A DNA stretch of 64,000 bases from an uncultured Prevotellaceae bacterium (GCA_902800435.1 CADCEQ010000004.1:47011-111010), one strand, 5' to 3'; shown: positions 16,999 through 26,334, numbered from the stretch's first letter. Translations and numbers: made by a program. The notes: generated by a model not told the origin, from the letters alone.

Positions 16999-17003
16999 CA
17001 TGT

Positions 17004-18023
17004 ATGGAAAGTAAGAACCTTGGCAGCCGACTCATGAAAATCGTGATGCCGCTCGTGCTGGGCGGTGCCATCCTTTATTGGATGTATCGCGACTTCGACT
17101 TCCAGACCATTGGGCATGTTATGCTCCACGAAATGGACTGGACGTGGATGCTGCTGTCGTTCCCGTTCGGTATTCTGGCGCAGATGTTGCGCGGCTGGCG
17201 TTGGAAGCAGACGCTCGACCCCATTGGCGAGCACCCGCGCCGCTCGACGACTGAGAATGCCGTCTTCCTCAGCTATGCTGCCTCGCTGGTCATTCCGCGT
17301 ATTGGCGAGTTCACCCGGTGCGGCGTGCTGAAGCGGTGGGACGGTATCTCGTTCTCGAAAGCATTGGGGACGGTGGTCACCGAGCGGGCTGTCGACACTG
17401 CCATCGTGATGCTCTATTCGGGACTGATCCTGCTGTTCCAGATGTCGACCTTTGGCTCTTTCTTCCGCAAGACGGGGACGTCTTTCAACATCATCCTGAG
17501 TGGCTTCTCGACAACTGGCTGGCTGGTGACGGCCATCTGCGGCGTAGCCGCCCTGCTGCTGTTGCATCTGCTGCTGAAGCGCCTTTATATATATAATAAG
17601 GTGAAAACCACGCTGAGCGACATCTGGGAAGGCATCCTCTCGCTGCGGGCTGTCCGCAACCTGCCGCTTTATCTCGTGTTCTCCGTCGGTATTTGGGTGT
17701 GCTACTTCCTGCACTTCTACCTGACCTTCTTCTGCTTCGATTTCACTGCGCACTTGGGTATAGGCTGCGCTCTCGTCTGCTTTATCGTTGGCAACTTCGC
17801 GGTCATCGTACCCACGCCCAACGGTGCCGGTCCGTGGCACTTCGCCGTCAAGACCATGCTCATCCTTTACGGCGTGCAGGACGAGCAGGCTCTCTTCTTC
17901 GTGCTTATCGTCCACACCGTCCAGACGATGCTCGTCATGCTGCTGGGTATGTGGGCGTGGCTCAGGTTATCCTTCACTCCGAAGAAGCAGGCCTCTTTAG
18001 GTCAGACTTTGTACCATAAATGA
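17004..18023 (+). CDS. Flippase-like integral membrane protein (lysylphosphatidylglycerol synthase TM region family)
   Basis: 339 residues, start chosen at MESKNLGSR because it follows a -7 box; an ATG ten codons later (MKIVMPLVLGGAIL) is a real alternative and would give a normal leader. About eight hydrophobic segments are visible, with the family's FLSYAASLVIPRIGEFTRC and IVPTPNGAGPWHFAVKTML motifs. This family (COG0392, UPF0104) covers the membrane domain of MprF and related lipid flippases; members without the synthase domain probably move lipids or lipid-linked intermediates across the inner membrane. The following gene starts 12 bases downstream. Family call good, substrate unknown. 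Confidence 0.85.
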   Translation: MESKNLGSRLMKIVMPLVLGGAILYWMYRDFDFQTIGHVMLHEMDWTWMLLSFPFGILAQMLRGWRWKQTLDPIGEHPRRSTTENAVFLSYAASLVIPRIGEFTRCGVLKRWDGISFSKALGTVVTERAVDTAIVMLYSGLILLFQMSTFGSFFRKTGTSFNIILSGFSTTGWLVTAICGVAALLLLHLLLKRLYIYNKVKTTLSDIWEGILSLRAVRNLPLYLVFSVGIWVCYFLHFYLTFFCFDFTAHLGIGCALVCFIVGNFAVIVPTPNGAGPWHFAVKTMLILYGVQDEQALFFVLIVHTVQTMLVMLLGMWAWLRLSFTPKKQASLGQTLYHK

Positions 18024-18035
18024 CGGTTTGAATAA

Positions 18036-19043
18036 ATGGTATATAGATTTCTATTCATTTTGGCAATGATGGTCTGGTCGTTTCCATCGTATGGCCGCGC
18101 TGACAAGAGGGATGGATTCTCGATTGTCGGCGTATGGATGCTGAAAAGCGAGATTGCCCCCGACGGCAAGGAAACCTCATCAATATACACGCAATACACC
18201 AGGTGTAAAATCTATGATGCCGACAGCACTTACTACACAGTACAGCTACATGCCGTAGGCGACGAGATGATGATCATTGCCCACGAAATGGGACGCTACC
18301 GGCTGAACGACTCTATTTACATGGAGCGCGACAGGGTGATGCCCTTCACTGTGATTGACGACACCACCTTCGTGACCGAGTTCGAGGGATACAAGGAGAC
18401 GATGGTGCGCTCGAACACGATGACCGAGGAACGCAAGCAGGAGATTCGTGACCTGGTGCGTAAGTATCCTAACGAAGCGGAGGCCCCCGTGAAGCATTTT
18501 GTGCTTTCCACTACAGAGCGTAAGCTGAAAGCAGAGAACAAGGTCTTCCTCTACATTATTATATTTTTAGTGGCAGCGACAATAGGCATCGGCATATACG
18601 TTTACCGCTTACGAAAGCGGAAGCGCGAGATAGAACGGAAACTGGCCGAGATAGAGGAGGTCAACGCCCTGCGTCCAGAGCCTGTGGCTATTGCCATGAA
18701 GCAAGTGGAGATGGAGTTCTTCCAGTCAGAATACTACCTTACGCTTCGCCGCCGCATTGAGGCAGGCGAGAATATCAAGGCGCAGGAGTGGAAAGAGCTA
18801 GACCGAGAGCTAAAAGTGGTATACCCGAACTTCAGCAACAGTCTCTATGCACTACATAACCTGTCGCCCACAGAGTATCAAGTATGCATGTTGCTGAAGA
18901 TTCGCACCAAGCCCGTGGAGATAGCAGCCGTGCTGAACAAGGACAAGAGTACCATCAGCAGCATCCGCACACGCCTCTGCAAGAAGGTATTGGGCAAGGA
19001 AGGAAGCGGAAAAGACTGGGATGAGTTCATCCTGTCGTTGTAA
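18036..19043 (+). CDS. Membrane-anchored helix-turn-helix regulator with periplasmic domain
   Basis: 335 residues. A signal peptide or N-terminal anchor (1-20) is followed by a periplasmic segment (~22-165, lipocalin-like strand pattern starting FSIVGVWMLKSE), one membrane helix (~170-190), a basic/coiled stretch (RKRKREIERKLAEIEEV) and a C-terminal domain (~225-335) ending in a LuxR-like helix-turn-helix: LSPTEYQVCMLLKIRTKPVE then AAVLNKDKSTISSIRTRL. No kinase is present, so it would be a one-component membrane regulator. It is followed by a TlpA-like gene whose upstream region carries paired 13-base repeats, the likely operator (inference). This architecture is common but poorly characterised in Bacteroidota. 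Confidence 0.72.
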   Translation: MVYRFLFILAMMVWSFPSYGRADKRDGFSIVGVWMLKSEIAPDGKETSSIYTQYTRCKIYDADSTYYTVQLHAVGDEMMIIAHEMGRYRLNDSIYMERDRVMPFTVIDDTTFVTEFEGYKETMVRSNTMTEERKQEIRDLVRKYPNEAEAPVKHFVLSTTERKLKAENKVFLYIIIFLVAATIGIGIYVYRLRKRKREIERKLAEIEEVNALRPEPVAIAMKQVEMEFFQSEYYLTLRRRIEAGENIKAQEWKELDRELKVVYPNFSNSLYALHNLSPTEYQVCMLLKIRTKPVEIAAVLNKDKSTISSIRTRLCKKVLGKEGSGKDWDEFILSL

Positions 19044-19082
19044 CGTCGTTTGCTACTCATAACGAGACACTTACACGAGGTT

Positions 19083-19137
19083 TGCAAACTATTTGCAAAC
19101 TCCTTTTTCATACGTTGAGACAAATGCAAACTATTTG
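19083..19137 (+). promoter_or_regulatory. Paired 13-base direct repeats upstream of the TlpA-like gene
   Basis: TGCAAACTATTTG occurs at 19083-19095 and again exactly at 19125-19137; the repeats start 42 bases apart (four helical turns) and lie just upstream of the -33 box at 19150. A binding site for the adjacent helix-turn-helix protein is the obvious reading. Confidence 0.6.
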
Positions 19138-19149
19138 TCAACCACGTTA

Positions 19150-19181
19150 TTTGGAACTGAAGCAGGAAAAGTGTACCTTTG
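19150..19181 (+). promoter_or_regulatory. Promoter of the TlpA-like gene
   Basis: TTTG (19150-19153), 20 bases, TACCTTTG (19174-19181), giving a leader of about 23 bases. Confidence 0.75.
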
Positions 19182-19210
19182 CAATCATAAATCTAAAAAC
19201 CAAAACAAGA

Positions 19211-20308
19211 ATGAAAATATTGATTATTGCAGTATGTGCTTTCGCACTATGTGTCTCGGCTCAGGCACAAAGGCTACGGGTAGGCGAGCATAGCTCGGGA
19301 ATGCAAGTGAAGTACACCGTCAAGGGTGTGAGTAATGAAAACGGCAAGACGGTGTATCTGGAAGACCGCCTGACATCGAAGGCGGTGGACAGCACCGTTG
19401 TGGCCAAAGGCAAGTTTGCGTTCAAAGGCCAGGCCGACAAGGATGCCATATTCGGCATCACCTTTGACCAGAAAGACTGGCGCAGCTGGCGGATGCTGTT
19501 CTTCAACGATGGCAAGACCGTCAGCGTCAACATGAACGACAGCACGCTGAAGGGCTCACCGCTGAACGAGCGTCTGGCTTACTATAATAAAGAAATCTCG
19601 GGTCTGCCGAGCAGCTATTATCCAAAGCATAAGGGTAAGATGACGAAGAAAATGTTTGAAGAGGAGCGCGAGACCCTTCTGCCTGCTGCACTCATCGTAG
19701 AAGGTCAGAGATGTTTCGGAACGAAAGGATTGCTTAGCATGCTGGAAGAGAAACCTGCCTATGCCGAGCATCCAAACGTCAAGAAGTATGAAGAGACCCT
19801 GCGGTGGATGGATACGGCTAAGGTAGTCGTGAAATCAGCAAAAAGTGATGAACAGAAAGCTGCCGACAAGAAAGCCAAAAATACTTATGTGGGCCAGCAG
19901 TTCACAGACTTTGAGATGACAGCCCCAGACGGGAAGACACACAAACTGAGCGAGTACGTCGGCAATGGCCGCTGGGTGTTTGTCGACTTCTGGGCCTCAT
20001 GGTGCGGTCCCTGTCGCAGAGAGATGCCCAACGTGGTGGCTGCTTATGAGAAGTTCCACGAAAAGGGTCTCGATATCGTGGGCGTGTCGCTCGACGGGCA
20101 GAGGGCACCGTGGGTGGAGGCCATCGAAGAGCTGAAGATGCCCTGGGTGCATCTCTCCGACCTGAAGGGCTGGAAGTCGCTGGTAACCAAGGTCTATAAG
20201 GTCAATGCCATCCCCGACAACCTGCTCATCGACCCACAGGGCAAGATTGTGGCCCGCGGACTTTATGGAGAAGGCTTGGAAACCAAGTTGGCAGAGGTTC
20301 TCAAATAA
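19211..20308 (+). CDS. TlpA-like thiol-disulfide oxidoreductase with DUF4369-type N-terminal domain
   Basis: 365 residues from MKILIIAVCAFALC, chosen because the promoter lies between this ATG and any upstream one. A Sec signal peptide (1-20) is followed by a beta-rich DUF4369-like domain (~28-140), a helical linker, and a thioredoxin fold (~225-365) with the active site WCGPCRREMP. These proteins are exported or anchored thiol reductases/isomerases, often in surface-glycan or stress loci. The upstream regulator and repeats suggest induced expression. Family call strong; partner unknown. Confidence 0.9.
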   Translation: MKILIIAVCAFALCVSAQAQRLRVGEHSSGMQVKYTVKGVSNENGKTVYLEDRLTSKAVDSTVVAKGKFAFKGQADKDAIFGITFDQKDWRSWRMLFFNDGKTVSVNMNDSTLKGSPLNERLAYYNKEISGLPSSYYPKHKGKMTKKMFEEERETLLPAALIVEGQRCFGTKGLLSMLEEKPAYAEHPNVKKYEETLRWMDTAKVVVKSAKSDEQKAADKKAKNTYVGQQFTDFEMTAPDGKTHKLSEYVGNGRWVFVDFWASWCGPCRREMPNVVAAYEKFHEKGLDIVGVSLDGQRAPWVEAIEELKMPWVHLSDLKGWKSLVTKVYKVNAIPDNLLIDPQGKIVARGLYGEGLETKLAEVLK

Positions 20309-20355
20309 CGTAGGACTCGCGTAAAGACAATTTGAGCCTAATGACCGATTGGGGC

Positions 20356-21744
20356 TTAAAGATTATTGAGCAGCGCTGTCTTTCCGTCGGCAATGAGCTT
20401 TAGCACCAGTTCGCCGAAGAGCGTGTTCTGCCAGGCAAACCAGGGGCGTGTGAACTTCGTAGCGTTGTCCTTGTGGAACGACTCGTGCATGAACCCCGTC
20501 CCGGCATCAGTCTGTAGCAGCATACGCATGCATTGGCGTATCTCGTCGTCACTCTGGGCCGTAAAGCATTTCATCATGATGCTCATGGGCCACACCATGT
20601 CGTAGCCGATGTGGGGGCCGCCGATGCCCTCGCCAGCCTTGCCGCGAAAGAACCAGGGGTTGTCCTCACTCCACACAAAGCGGCGCGTGTTCTGGTAGAC
20701 GGGGTCGTCCATCGGCACGTCGCCTAAGTAGCCCATCGCCAACAGTGACGGCACGTTGGCATCGTCCATCAGCAGGTGATTGCCGAAGCCATCGACCTCG
20801 AAGGCGTAGATTTTACCGTATTTGGGATGCTCCACGATGGCATACTTGTGCAGCGCCTGCTCCACCTCATCGGCCAATGAGGTACAGGACTGCGCAAGGT
20901 CTGTGCGATGGTTTACCGTGGTCAGTATCTCGGATGCCTTGCGCAGCGAGCTGACGGCCATGAAGTTGGAGGGGATGAGGAATGGCAGGATAGTGGCATC
21001 GTCGCTGGGACGGAACACGGAGGCGATAAGCCCCACAGGACGTACGGGCGCGCCGTAGCCGTCCCAGCCTACGGTGTCGAATGCTCGGTCTGTCTTGCGT
21101 AGGAAGCGGTAAGTCCCGCGTCCCTCCTTACGCTGTTGCTCGCGGAAGGTCTTCAGAATCTTTTCGATAGCCTGCAGCCACTGCTCGCCGAAAACGCTGT
21201 CATCGCCCGTCACCCGCCAATACTCGTAGGCCAGGCGGATGGGGTAGCACTCGGAGTCAATCTCATATTTCCGTTCATGCAGCTCGGGCTTCATGTCGGT
21301 CTTGTCGCTCTGCCACTCGCCGCTTGTCGGTCCGTCGTTGAAGGCATTGGCGTATGGATCGATGTTGATGCACTTCCACTGCCGCAGGATGACGCCACGC
21401 AGCATCTTCTTAAGCGCAGGGTCATCGTTGGCAAACTGCACGTATGGCCACACCTGTGCCCCTGAGTCGCGCAGCCACATGGCGTGGATGTCGCCCGTAT
21501 AGACGAAAGTGTCGTCCTCGCCGTCCACGACCCGATAGTGGACGGTGGTCTCCAACGTGTTCGGGAAACAGTTTTCGAACATCCACGCCAGCTTGGGATT
21601 CCCGTTGAGTAGACGCTTCACCTCGTCAATTTTCTTGTCGATGACCTCCGAGCGGAACAGCCTGTCTTCCACCTTCGGACGCCTGGACTCCTGGGCGTTA
21701 GTGTTCAGCCACAGGCAGGCCAAAAGCAATACAATCTTTCTCAT
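20356..21744 (-). CDS. GH125 exo-alpha-1,6-mannosidase, secreted
   Basis: 462 residues with a signal peptide (about 1-17). The sequence follows the GH125 family (formerly DUF1237) throughout: YTGDIHAMWLRDSGAQVWPY near the start, SECYPIRLAYEYW, and LLMDDANVPSLLAMGYLG. GH125 enzymes are inverting and remove alpha-1,6-linked mannose from N-glycan cores or fungal mannan. It is only six bases downstream of the GH92 gene, so one mRNA would supply both alpha-1,2/1,3- and alpha-1,6-mannosidase activities. No SusC/SusD lies next to it, so the mannoside may enter by another route. Confidence 0.92.
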   Translation of the reverse strand: MRKIVLLLACLWLNTNAQESRRPKVEDRLFRSEVIDKKIDEVKRLLNGNPKLAWMFENCFPNTLETTVHYRVVDGEDDTFVYTGDIHAMWLRDSGAQVWPYVQFANDDPALKKMLRGVILRQWKCINIDPYANAFNDGPTSGEWQSDKTDMKPELHERKYEIDSECYPIRLAYEYWRVTGDDSVFGEQWLQAIEKILKTFREQQRKEGRGTYRFLRKTDRAFDTVGWDGYGAPVRPVGLIASVFRPSDDATILPFLIPSNFMAVSSLRKASEILTTVNHRTDLAQSCTSLADEVEQALHKYAIVEHPKYGKIYAFEVDGFGNHLLMDDANVPSLLAMGYLGDVPMDDPVYQNTRRFVWSEDNPWFFRGKAGEGIGGPHIGYDMVWPMSIMMKCFTAQSDDEIRQCMRMLLQTDAGTGFMHESFHKDNATKFTRPWFAWQNTLFGELVLKLIADGKTALLNNL

Positions 21745-21750
21745 CGGCAG

Positions 21751-24738
21751 TTATGGTCTGTTTTGTTTCTTTGTGCCAAAGTCAGAGGGCTGAGGACCCA
21801 TCTGGAACTCGAGGGTACCGCCGCGGACGATATCGTCGTACATGATGTACGAACGTGTATAGGGCTTGCCGTTCAGGCGGACACTCTGGATATAGATATT
21901 CTCATTGCTCACGTCGTGGGCCTTGACAGTAAAGGTCTTGCCGTTGCCAACCTTCATCGTCACCTCTGGGAACAGTGGGGAACCGAAGACGTATTTGCCG
22001 CCGGCGGGCTCAACCTGATAAATGCCCATTGCCGAAAGGATGTACCACGCCGACATCTGCCCCACGTCCTCGTTGCCGCTCAGTCCGTCGGGAGCATTGC
22101 GGTAGAGCTCACCAAGCGTCTGTCTGATGAGTTTGGCACCTTTCCAGGGCTGCCCCACATAGTTGTGCATATAGAGCACGTGGTGGCTGGGTTCATTGCC
22201 GTGGGCGTACTGGCCGATAAGGCCGGAGATGTCGGGTGGAGCCTCCTCGCCCAAGTCGCCATCGACGATGAATAGCGAGTCGAGCTTTGCGACAAACCGC
22301 TTCTCAGAACCGAAGAGCGACACCAGTCCGTGGACGTCGTGGGGTACGAGCCAGGTGTACTGCCAGGCGTTGCCCTCGGTATAGTCGCGGTTCTTGGGAG
22401 CTGAGTGGAAGGGGTTAAACGTTGAATGTTGAACGTTCGACGTTGAACGTTCTGAGAACGAGTAGTTACCCTTGCTGTCAAGGCCGCGCATAAAGCCTGT
22501 GGCGGGGTCGAAATACTTGCGGTAGCTCTGGGCTCGTCGGTCGAAGTATTTCTGGTCGGCCTTATGCTTGAGTTTCTCTGCCACACGTGCCACACACCAG
22601 TCGGCCAGAGCATACTCCATTCCGCGACCAACGGTTTCCTTGTCGCTGAACAGGTCGCAGGGAATGTAGCCGTACTCCTTCAGCAGCTTCAGGCCACGCT
22701 CGTCGAGCATAGCCGACGCCTTCATGGCCTCAAGAGCCTGTTCGCGCTGCGTCGTCAGCCCCTTCAGCACCAGGTCGGCCAGCACGGGGATGGCGGGATT
22801 GCCCACCATGCAGTTGGTCTCGCAGCCCATGAGGTGCCACACGGGCAGCTTGCCCTGTTCGCGCCAGATGTTGAGCATCGTCGTGGCGATGTCCTCCTGT
22901 CTCTCGGGGTGAATGAGTGTCATCAGCGGGTGGGCAGCACGATAGGTGTCCCACAGCGAGAAGGTGGTGTAGTTCATGTAGTCGCCCTGATGCACCTCAC
23001 CGTCGGAACCGCGATATTTGCCGTCAACGTCGCAGAATACCGACGGTGCCGTCATCGTGTGATACATCGCTGTGTAGAAGATGGTACGCTGGTCGGGCGT
23101 GCCGCCTGTCAACTGAATTTTCCGCAGCTGTGCGTCCCACTTGCGGTCGGCCTCGGCCACAGTGCCCCTGAAGTTCCAGCCCTGCTGCTCAGCCTTCAGG
23201 TTAGCCTTGGCACCCTCGATGCTGACAGCCGAGAGTCCCACCTTTATTAACAGGGGCTGGTCGCCGCCGGCGAAGCGGATGACCTTGATGTTCTTCTCGT
23301 CTTTGCAAATCTCCACAGGACGCGAGAACTCAGCCACGAAGAACACCTTCTGGCGGTCGGCCCATCCATGCGAGAAGCGATAGCCGGAAATGACGGTCGG
23401 ACTCTCCTGACGCGCCTGGCAGTCGGTGACGCCGTCCCCGCCGATGCCCTGCTGCAGGTCAATCCTCATATAGCCCGTCGCTGCGTTGGCAGGCAGGGTG
23501 TAGCGGTGCAGTCCTGTGCGCTCAGTAGTCGTCAGTTCCACGCGGATGCCGTTGTCGGGCATCACGGAGTAGTAACCCGGACAGGCATACTCAGCCCGAT
23601 GCGAGAACGTCACCTGTTTCTGCTCGGCATCGAGCACGGGCAGAAAGGCTATGTCACCCAAATCGGCACACCCCGTGCCGCTGAGGTGCAGATGGCTGAA
23701 GCCGATAATCACCGAGTCGCTGTAGTGATAGCCCGAGCACCAGTCCCATCCGTTCAGGCGGTTCGTAGGGCCAAGCTGTACGAAGCCGAAGGGCACGTTG
23801 GCACCAAGGAACACATGTCCGTGCCCGCCCGTTCCAATTATGGGATTGACGAGGGCGGTTAATGACTCATCGGGGCTTCCGCCGTTAACGAGAGGAGCAG
23901 TAAGCCGGACGAAGACGGGATAGTGGTCTGAGGGCAGCCGGCGCTGGTCGGTCCAGTAGGTGTTGGTCAGCACGCCGTATCGGTCGACGGTGAACTGCGG
24001 CGACACAAGCACGTGGTCGATGCGGCTGCGGGTTTTCCGTTCCTGGTGAAAGGCGTTGAACGTCCCGTTTTCAGCAAAGCGCAGGCGGGCTGCCGCGTAA
24101 CTGTCGACCAGCTTTCCCGACTGTGTGAAGATGCCGTATATCTCGTTGTTCTGGTCGATGTTGAAGTCACCCGTCAGCACTACGGGAACATCTGTCTGCT
24201 GGCTGATGCGCTTCACCACCATCTTGGCGGCTTCTCGGCGGGCTACGACGCCCACGTGGTCCATGTGCAGGTTGTAGAAGTAGAACCGCATACCCGTCAT
24301 CATGTCCTCAAACAGTCCCCACGTGCAGATGCGGTTGCAGGCAGCGTCCCACCCCAAGCCGGGCTTGTCGGGTGTCGGCGAGAGCCAGAAGTGGCCGTCG
24401 TCTACCAGTCGGAGCCTTTTCTTGTCGTAGAAGATAGGGGCGTATTCCCCTAACTGCTTGCCATCGTCGCGCCCCACGCCGATGTAGCCGTAGCCGTCGA
24501 GTCGCTGGAGCATGTCGTTCAGCTGCTGCTCCAGCACCTCCTGGGCTCCGAAGATGTCGGGATGTTCGAAGTTCAGCTGGTCACACACCACTGGGCAGCG
24601 TTGTGCCCAGCTGTTGCCGCTGTTGACGTCATCGCTGTTCTGATACCTGATGTTGTACGAGCCCACGTAGAGCTGTTGGGCACTGGCTGTGAGCGCAGCC
24701 ACCCAGAGTAGGACGAAGGTTTTAAATACTCTGTTCAT
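21751..24738 (-). CDS. Fusion of an endonuclease/exonuclease/phosphatase domain with GH92 alpha-mannosidase
   Basis: 995 residues with a Sec signal peptide (1-20). Residues ~22-280 form an EEP-superfamily phosphodiesterase: Glu67 in FGAQEVLEQ, His158 in YNLHMDH, Asp191/Asn193 in TGDFNIDQN, and Asp271-His272 in PSDHYPVF. Residues ~297-985 are GH92: NPIIGTGGHGHVFLGANVPF, GWDWCSGYHY, NEPSHHVLYMHNYVGQPW and LSGNEDVGQMSAWY, the latter holding the catalytic acid motif. GH92 enzymes are calcium-dependent exo-mannosidases; the EEP half could cleave a phosphodiester, such as mannose-phosphate in yeast mannan (inference). A short repeat-derived insert (NVQHSTFN, ~22414-22456) lies inside the GH92 domain. 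Operon with GH125. Confidence 0.9.
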   Translation of the reverse strand: MNRVFKTFVLLWVAALTASAQQLYVGSYNIRYQNSDDVNSGNSWAQRCPVVCDQLNFEHPDIFGAQEVLEQQLNDMLQRLDGYGYIGVGRDDGKQLGEYAPIFYDKKRLRLVDDGHFWLSPTPDKPGLGWDAACNRICTWGLFEDMMTGMRFYFYNLHMDHVGVVARREAAKMVVKRISQQTDVPVVLTGDFNIDQNNEIYGIFTQSGKLVDSYAAARLRFAENGTFNAFHQERKTRSRIDHVLVSPQFTVDRYGVLTNTYWTDQRRLPSDHYPVFVRLTAPLVNGGSPDESLTALVNPIIGTGGHGHVFLGANVPFGFVQLGPTNRLNGWDWCSGYHYSDSVIIGFSHLHLSGTGCADLGDIAFLPVLDAEQKQVTFSHRAEYACPGYYSVMPDNGIRVELTTTERTGLHRYTLPANAATGYMRIDLQQGIGGDGVTDCQARQESPTVISGYRFSHGWADRQKVFFVAEFSRPVEICKDEKNIKVIRFAGGDQPLLIKVGLSAVSIEGAKANLKAEQQGWNFRGTVAEADRKWDAQLRKIQLTGGTPDQRTIFYTAMYHTMTAPSVFCDVDGKYRGSDGEVHQGDYMNYTTFSLWDTYRAAHPLMTLIHPERQEDIATTMLNIWREQGKLPVWHLMGCETNCMVGNPAIPVLADLVLKGLTTQREQALEAMKASAMLDERGLKLLKEYGYIPCDLFSDKETVGRGMEYALADWCVARVAEKLKHKADQKYFDRRAQSYRKYFDPATGFMRGLDSKGNYSFSERSTSNVQHSTFNPFHSAPKNRDYTEGNAWQYTWLVPHDVHGLVSLFGSEKRFVAKLDSLFIVDGDLGEEAPPDISGLIGQYAHGNEPSHHVLYMHNYVGQPWKGAKLIRQTLGELYRNAPDGLSGNEDVGQMSAWYILSAMGIYQVEPAGGKYVFGSPLFPEVTMKVGNGKTFTVKAHDVSNENIYIQSVRLNGKPYTRSYIMYDDIVRGGTLEFQMGPQPSDFGTKKQNRP

Positions 24739-24760
24739 GTCAATAATGTTTATTTCGATG

Positions 24761-24768
24761 CAAAAATA
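24761..24768 (-). promoter_or_regulatory. -7 box of the GH92-GH125 operon
   Basis: Minus strand TATTTTTG 23 bases before the GH92 start. Confidence 0.5.
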
Positions 24769-24778
24769 ACCAAAAATC

Positions 24779-24809
24779 TTGAATTGTAGAAAAAAAAGTC
24801 GTATCTTTG
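24779..24809 (+). promoter_or_regulatory. Promoter of pepD
   Basis: TTG (24779-24781), 20 bases, TATCTTTG (24802-24809); leader about 40 bases. Confidence 0.65.
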
Positions 24810-24852
24810 CCCCGTAATCTTTGAAAAACCATCAATAAAGTATTAAAAACCT

Positions 24853-26313
24853 ATGAACGAGATTCAGAATCTACAGCCGCAGTGCATCTGGAAGAACTTC
24901 TATGCACTGACACAGGTGCCCCGTCCGAGCGGACACCTCGAGAAAGTACAGCAGTTCCTGCTGGAGTTTGGAAAGCAGGCCGGCGTCGAGGCCTTCAAGG
25001 ACCCTGCCGGCAACATCGTGTTCCGCAAACCCGCCACACCAGGCTATGAAAACCGCAAGGGCATCATCCTGCAGGCTCACATGGATATGGTGCCGCAGAA
25101 GACGCCAGAGTCAACCCACAACTTCGAGACCGACCCCATACAGCCGTGGATCGACGGCGAGTGGGTGAAGGCTACGGGCACCACCCTCGGCGCCGACAAC
25201 GGACTGGGCGTGGCCTCTATCATGGCCATCATGGAGGCCAAGGACCTGCAGCACGGCCCCATCGACGCTCTCATCACCCGCGATGAGGAGACGGGCATGT
25301 TCGGTGCTAACGAGCTGCCAGAGGGCGAACTGCAGGGCGACATCCTGCTGAACCTCGACTCTGAGACCTGGGGTAAGTTCGTCATCGGCTCGGCTGGTGG
25401 CATTGACGTCACCGCAACCTTAGATTATAAAGAGGTAGAGACCGATCCCGACGACGCTGCTGTTCACGTCACCATCAAGGGCCTGCGCGGCGGACACAGT
25501 GGTCTGGAGATTCACGAGGGACGTGCCAACGCCAATAAGCTGATGGTGCGCCTCGTCCGCGAGGCCGTCGAGGAACTCGATGCCCGTCTGGCCTGCTGGC
25601 AGGGCGGCAACATGCGCAACGCCATCCCCTTCAAGGCCGAAGTGGTGCTCACGCTGCCGAAGGAGAACGTCGATGCCCTGAAGGAGCTCTGCGCCGACTG
25701 GCAGGAGGACTTCCGCGACGAATACAAGCAGATTGAGACGCTCGGCATCGAGGTGCTGGCCGAAGATGTGGAAACGCCTAAGATGGAGGTGCCCGTCGAG
25801 ATTCAGGACAACCTCATCAACGCTATCTACGCCTGCCACGACGGTGTTATCCGTATGATACCCTCCTATCCCGAGGTTGTGGAGACCTCGTCGAACCTCG
25901 CCATCATCAACATCGGCGACGGCAAGGCCTCGCTGAAGATCCTGGCCCGCTCCAGCCGCGAGGACATGAAGGACTACGTCGTGAAGACCCTCGAGAGCTG
26001 CTTCTCGATGGCTGGCATGAAGGTGGAGACTGCCGGCTCGTACGGCGGTTGGGACCCAAATCCCGACTCCGAGATTCTGCACCTCTTATTAAAAGAGTAC
26101 AAGGAACTGTTCGGCGAGGACGGTATCATCCAGGTCGACCACGCCGGCCTTGAGTGCTCCGTCATCCTCGGCAAGTACCCGCATCTCGACGTCGTGAGCC
26201 TCGGTCCCACGATGAAGTCGCCCCACACTACCACCGAGCGCGCCCTCATTGCCACCGTCGCCCCCTTCTGGCAGCTGCTGAAGAAGACCCTCGCCGACGT
26301 CCCCGCGAAATAA
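24853..26313 (+). CDS. pepD: Aminoacyl-histidine dipeptidase (M20 metallopeptidase)
   Basis: 486 residues without a signal peptide, so cytosolic. It follows PepD (beta-alanyl-histidine dipeptidase) from end to end. The metal site and catalytic residues are visible: His-Asp in LQAHMDMV, Asp in LGADNGLG, the catalytic Glu pair in TRDEETGMFG, Asp in LNLDSETWG and the late His in SPHTTTER. The enzyme hydrolyses Xaa-His dipeptides and other dipeptides in peptide use. The next gene (transposase-like) begins 87 bases further. Confidence 0.95.
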   Translation: MNEIQNLQPQCIWKNFYALTQVPRPSGHLEKVQQFLLEFGKQAGVEAFKDPAGNIVFRKPATPGYENRKGIILQAHMDMVPQKTPESTHNFETDPIQPWIDGEWVKATGTTLGADNGLGVASIMAIMEAKDLQHGPIDALITRDEETGMFGANELPEGELQGDILLNLDSETWGKFVIGSAGGIDVTATLDYKEVETDPDDAAVHVTIKGLRGGHSGLEIHEGRANANKLMVRLVREAVEELDARLACWQGGNMRNAIPFKAEVVLTLPKENVDALKELCADWQEDFRDEYKQIETLGIEVLAEDVETPKMEVPVEIQDNLINAIYACHDGVIRMIPSYPEVVETSSNLAIINIGDGKASLKILARSSREDMKDYVVKTLESCFSMAGMKVETAGSYGGWDPNPDSEILHLLLKEYKELFGEDGIIQVDHAGLECSVILGKYPHLDVVSLGPTMKSPHTTTERALIATVAPFWQLLKKTLADVPAK

Positions 26314-26334
26314 CCCCCCAATCCCCCTCCTGTC

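Noticed and set aside
16680..17003. N-terminal extension of the flippase-like protein
   Set aside because: It would overlap the mtnN gene and run through that gene's promoter region; the membrane family begins near 17004-17034.
19082..19210. N-terminal extension of the TlpA-like protein
   Set aside because: It would place the operator repeats and the promoter inside the coding sequence and push the signal peptide inward.
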